Shown piece by piece: positions 61,301-64,000 of a stretch of DNA of 64,000 nt. A program made the position numbers and the translations under genes. Each line of letters starts with the position of its first letter. Position 1 is the first letter of the stretch. The stretch covers positions 4,774,001-4,838,000 of the forward strand of contig CP115858.1 of the NCBI GenBank assembly GCA_027920525.1, given 5' to 3'. This DNA comes from Chryseobacterium daecheongense (GTDB lineage: Bacteria; Bacteroidota; Bacteroidia; Flavobacteriales; Weeksellaceae). The notes under the pieces were generated by a model. The model saw only the letters and a list, made by a program, of their open reading frames with translations. It was not told the origin of the DNA and ran no database searches.

Positions 61301-62255
61301 AATGGATAATATACAACAAAGCTCCCGTACTTATAGAAATCCATAGGATGACCGCTATAGCCAGTGGCCTAAAACCAATTGTTTTTAAGGTTTGCAGAGA
61401 AAGGGTGGATCCAATAAGGAATAAAGTTAAGTTTAATCCTGATTTTGAAACTGCGGTAATGATCTCGCTGAAATGAGCAAACAAGGGTATATAGGTATTT
61501 AATAAGATTGCAAAAACAAAATATCCGATAAACCACGGAACTTTAATCTTCGATTCTTTATTTTTAAAGATCAACATGGTAATAAGAGAAACCGGAATAA
61601 TCCATAAAGCACGGGCAAGCTTCACAGTAGTGGCTGTTTTTAATGCTTCATCCCCAAACTTGCCTGCAGCTCCCACAACGGAACTGGTATCATGAATACC
61701 GATCGCACACCATAACCCGAATTGCTCCTGGGAAAGGTGTAATGCATGACCAATAACAGGGTAAACAAATAATGCAATGGAGTTTAAAGTAAAAATGATT
61801 GCAAGAGCAAGAGAAATCTGTTTGGTGCTGGGTTTAATGATGGGAGAGGTGGCCGCTATGGCACTGCCTCCACAGATAGCGGTACCAACAGAAACCAGAT
61901 ATGACAATTTTTTTTCCAGCTTACATACTTTACCTAAAAAATACCCCAGGATCATTACTGTTGCAATGCTCACAACGGTTAATATAAAACCCGTTTTACC
62001 AGCCTGTAAAGCTTCGTTAAGTTTTAATCCGAAACCCAACCCTACAATGGATATCTGAAGCAGTAAGTGAATATACCGATGGAGATATTTCTCAAAAGGA
62101 TTTCCTAAAAGGACAGCGAGTAGAAATCCTAAAGCAAGAGCGATGGGAGATGAAATCCACGGTGTAAGCGTAATGACTGCTAATGTAAGGAAAATGATTT
62201 TCTTTGTTTTTTCGTTGTGGATAAAACGATTCATATTATAGATTCTTGAATTCAT
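61299..62255 (-). CDS. YeiH family putative sulfate exporter
   Basis: A 318-residue inner-membrane protein with about ten helices, family UPF0324/YeiH. Diagnostic segments: LSYLVSVGTAICGGSAIAATSPIIKPSTKQISLALAIIFTLNSIALFVYP, GLWCAIGIHDTSSVVGAAGKFGDEAL and VKLARALWIIPVSLI. Members are annotated as putative sulfate/sulfite or anion exporters, without direct proof. It follows the LysR gene by 62 bases on the same strand; two palindromes lie in the gap. A second Met at 62234 is a possible start. Confidence 0.88.
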   Translation of the reverse strand: MNSRIYNMNRFIHNEKTKKIIFLTLAVITLTPWISSPIALALGFLLAVLLGNPFEKYLHRYIHLLLQISIVGLGFGLKLNEALQAGKTGFILTVVSIATVMILGYFLGKVCKLEKKLSYLVSVGTAICGGSAIAATSPIIKPSTKQISLALAIIFTLNSIALFVYPVIGHALHLSQEQFGLWCAIGIHDTSSVVGAAGKFGDEALKTATTVKLARALWIIPVSLITMLIFKNKESKIKVPWFIGYFVFAILLNTYIPLFAHFSEIITAVSKSGLNLTLFLIGSTLSLQTLKTIGFRPLAIAVILWISISTGALLYIIH

Positions 62256-62280
62256 TCTTCAAAATTCTACAATTAATTAT

Positions 62281-62315
62281 TACAATGTAAATTGTATTTT
62301 GTTATACCGGATAAC
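62281..62315 (-). promoter_or_regulatory. Candidate LysR operators upstream of the YeiH-type gene
   Basis: TACAAT-GTAA-ATTGTA (62281-62296) is a 16-bp inverted repeat, and GTTAT-ACCGG-ATAAC (62301-62315) a second one. Both lie between the LysR stop and the transporter start and fit the T-N11-A style of LysR sites. The assignment is by position. Confidence 0.4.
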
Positions 62316-62317
62316 TT

Positions 62318-63199
62318 TTAGTTATAATTTATAAATTTTAAGAAAAGTTGAATAAGGGCAGATTGCTCTCCTTTCGGAAGGATATAATGGAAGTTTCGTT
62401 CAATACTGAAATTTTTAATATCAATAATCGTCAGAGTATTATTTTTCAGCTCATTTAAGACAGTGCTCACGGAAAGAAATGCCAGACATTCGGAATGAAG
62501 GAGGTAGTTTTTTATACTTTCGCTGCTTCCCAATTGCATAACAATATTGAGATTTCCTAGGTCAATGCCTTTCTCTTTTAATCGACTCTGGATAAACTCC
62601 TGTGTTCCCGAGCCTTGCTCCCGGAAGATCAGGTCTGTATTGTATAAATCTTTCAATTGCAGTGTCTTGTTCATAAGAGGGTGGTCGGATTTTGCAACAA
62701 GTACAATTTCATCGGGTTTAAAAATTTTATAATCAAAATAAGAAGATTGGGATTCGCCTTCAATGATTCCCAAGTCAATTTTACCCTCTTTTAATAATGT
62801 TGATATAGCTTCTGTATTGTAAGTAAGCAGTTCAATCTTAATATCCCGGTAATACGAGTGAAATTTTGCGAGGATCTCAGGAAGGATATATTGTGCAACA
62901 GTAGTACTTGCGCCAATAATCAGTTTGCCCCTGTGTTCAGAATTCAGCTGATAAATTTCAAACTCCAGATCCCTGTACATATTGCGGATCTTTTCTGCAT
63001 ATTCGTAAAGTATGACTCCACTACCAGTAAGCTGGATAGATGTACCTTTCCTGTTAAACAGCCTGGTGTTAAGCTGGCTCTCTACTTCCTTGATATGTTT
63101 GGTGACCGCCGGTTGAGAGATATTCAACTCCTCAGAGGCTTTTGTAAAGCTCAGTCTTGAAGCAACCGTGTGAAAAACTTTAAGTCTGTAGTCAAACAT
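62318..63199 (-). CDS. LysR family transcriptional regulator (YeiE/CysB-like)
   Basis: A 293-residue LysR regulator. The N-terminal helix-turn-helix is residues 1-65 (VFHTVASRLSFTKASEELNISQPAVTKHIKEVE) and the periplasmic-binding-type effector domain is about 90-290 (LIIGASTTVAQYILPEIL). Similarity in type to YeiE, which in E. coli lies next to yeiH. Start ATG 63199 is supported by the -7 box at 63221-63228; the longer frame from 63223 would begin inside that box. It probably controls the transporter gene downstream. Confidence 0.9.
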   Translation of the reverse strand: MFDYRLKVFHTVASRLSFTKASEELNISQPAVTKHIKEVESQLNTRLFNRKGTSIQLTGSGVILYEYAEKIRNMYRDLEFEIYQLNSEHRGKLIIGASTTVAQYILPEILAKFHSYYRDIKIELLTYNTEAISTLLKEGKIDLGIIEGESQSSYFDYKIFKPDEIVLVAKSDHPLMNKTLQLKDLYNTDLIFREQGSGTQEFIQSRLKEKGIDLGNLNIVMQLGSSESIKNYLLHSECLAFLSVSTVLNELKNNTLTIIDIKNFSIERNFHYILPKGEQSALIQLFLKFINYN

Positions 63200-63220
63200 G
63201 TTGTAAAAACAATTAAGACA

Positions 63221-63228
63221 CAAACTTA
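63221..63228 (-). promoter_or_regulatory. -7 promoter box of the LysR gene
   Basis: Minus-strand TAAGTTTG, exact TAnnTTTG match, 21 bases before ATG 63199. Confidence 0.5.
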
Positions 63229-63258
63229 GTTAAATTGTATGTAAGAATACCTTAAAAT

Positions 63259-64000
63259 TCAGAGATCTGAAAAACTTTTATCCTGGTCGCTCTCGTATCT
63301 GCGATGTTTAGCTTGTCCTATTCTTTGTCGCTTGTAAATGCTGTTTCTGCCCGATAATAAATAAGAAACAACACAAGCTATGGCAACATAAATTCCGGAT
63401 TCAGCTCCAAAAAGCTCGATCCCCATCAACATACACGCAAGGGGAGTATTGGTTGCTCCCGCAAAAACTGCCACAAAACCCATTCCTGCCAAAAGCCCGA
63501 AAGGAAGAGGGATAAACAGGGATAAAGCACTTCCCAATGTTGCTCCGATAAAAAATAACGGAGTTACTTCACCGCCTTTGAATCCTGCGGATAATGTTAT
63601 GATCGTAAAAATCATTTTTAAGGCAAAATCATAAAAAGGCAGCTGATTTTCGAATGATTCCACAATTGTGGGGATTCCCAGACCGACATACCGTGTCGTT
63701 CCCATTGTAAATACAGCAATAGCAACAATACCACCACCCACAATAGGCCGGAATGGGGGAAACGTGATCTTAGATTTGAATATTCTTCCTGCCCAATGTA
63801 TCATTTTACTGAATGCTGCTGCACACAGACCAAAAGCAACACCGGCCAGAATACTGTAAAGAATAGGTAAAAACTCAGGTTTTGGGACGAAATCAATATG
63901 ATAATGGGTATGTTTTACATTCCACAGATCGGTTGCCCAGTTTGCAATAATAGCAGACGCAAATGCAGGAAAAATGGCATTATAACGGATCCTTCCGATG
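63259..64000 (-). CDS. Voltage-gated chloride channel family protein (ClC), partial
   Basis: The C-terminal 246 codons or so of a ClC channel or exchanger; the frame is open to the window end on the minus strand, so the N-terminus is missing. An internal Met at 63804 is not the start: the frame continues upstream with IGRIRYNAIFPAFASAIIANWATD. The ClC selectivity region is seen in SAGFKGGEVTPLFFIGATLGSAL and in VFAGATNTPLACMLMGIELFG. It transports chloride or a related anion. Its end lies 30 bases from the LysR promoter box. Confidence 0.85.
   Translation of the reverse strand, partial: IGRIRYNAIFPAFASAIIANWATDLWNVKHTHYHIDFVPKPEFLPILYSILAGVAFGLCAAAFSKMIHWAGRIFKSKITFPPFRPIVGGGIVAIAVFTMGTTRYVGLGIPTIVESFENQLPFYDFALKMIFTIITLSAGFKGGEVTPLFFIGATLGSALSLFIPLPFGLLAGMGFVAVFAGATNTPLACMLMGIELFGAESGIYVAIACVVSYLLSGRNSIYKRQRIGQAKHRRYESDQDKSFSDL

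Noticed and set aside
63259..63804. Complete 181-residue ClC protein starting at 63804
   Set aside because: The frame continues upstream to the window edge with channel-like sequence, so this is only the C-terminal part.

Overview
The window is AT-rich chromosomal DNA from a Weeksellaceae flavobacterium, almost certainly Chryseobacterium. Evidence: many promoters carry the Bacteroidota -7 box TAnnTTTG, secreted proteins end in type IX secretion (T9SS) sorting domains, porT/sprT is present, Shine-Dalgarno sequences are absent, and the gene at 17254-18216 encodes prepro-protein-glutaminase. Its mature part matches, as far as I can recall, the Chryseobacterium proteolyticum enzyme, including the catalytic Cys42/His83/Asp103. 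No IS element, prophage, rRNA, tRNA or CRISPR array is visible.

Layout. 0.2-2.8 kb: a DUF4268 protein, an Rrf2 regulator with a candidate operator in front of a TauE/SafE-type anion exporter, and a small ABM monooxygenase. 2.9-13.9 kb: an iron/heme acquisition locus. Two T9SS-exported proteins (one HmuY-like) lie to the left and a TonB receptor, HmuY lipoprotein, HmuT/U/V ABC importer, class I methyltransferase, HmuS-type heme protein and ChaN-like protein to the right. Paired Fur-box-like sites sit over the promoters. 14.2-16.9 kb: a secreted peptide deformylase homologue with an altered metal ligand, and a nitroreductase/OhrR-type regulator pair under a perfect 28-bp palindrome facing an SDR. 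16.9-18.2 kb: protein-glutaminase and, directly downstream, a small lipoprotein resembling its propeptide. 18.5-20.5 kb: a serine hydrolase and lipB.

20.6-28.4 kb is a full trpEGDCF-x-GNAT-BA operon preceded by an attenuator. A 25-codon leader peptide with three consecutive Trp codons is followed by a Rho-independent terminator and a possible antiterminator. 28.5-38.1 kb: small lipoproteins, cytochrome c, rlmF, lysS, an OmpA-domain protein, cydAB and gyrB. 38.2-50.5 kb: a tandem DUF3857/transglutaminase pair (the second lacks the nucleophile), envelope proteins, a lipid kinase, a dicarboxylate symporter, gamma-glutamyltransferase and a large TonB receptor. 50.6-59.5 kb: SDR-type threonine dehydrogenase, a degenerate NodB protein, a phosphoesterase, a FabH homologue, ubiE/menG-porT, zapA, a probable 6S RNA and rny. 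59.6-64 kb: an MFS transporter, a double-glycine-leader Cys-rich peptide, a YeiH-type transporter with a LysR regulator, and a ClC channel cut by the window end.

The most novel signal is the protein-glutaminase/orphan-propeptide pair: the lipoprotein keeps the Ala-Gln pair that, in the pro-enzyme, lies in the active site, so it may be a stand-alone inhibitor or immunity protein. Other points of interest are the trp attenuator, several -7 boxes placed 4-5 nt before an ATG (predicted leaderless mRNAs), the twin Fur-box layout, the Cys-to-Asp deformylase and a long inverted repeat in front of dctA.
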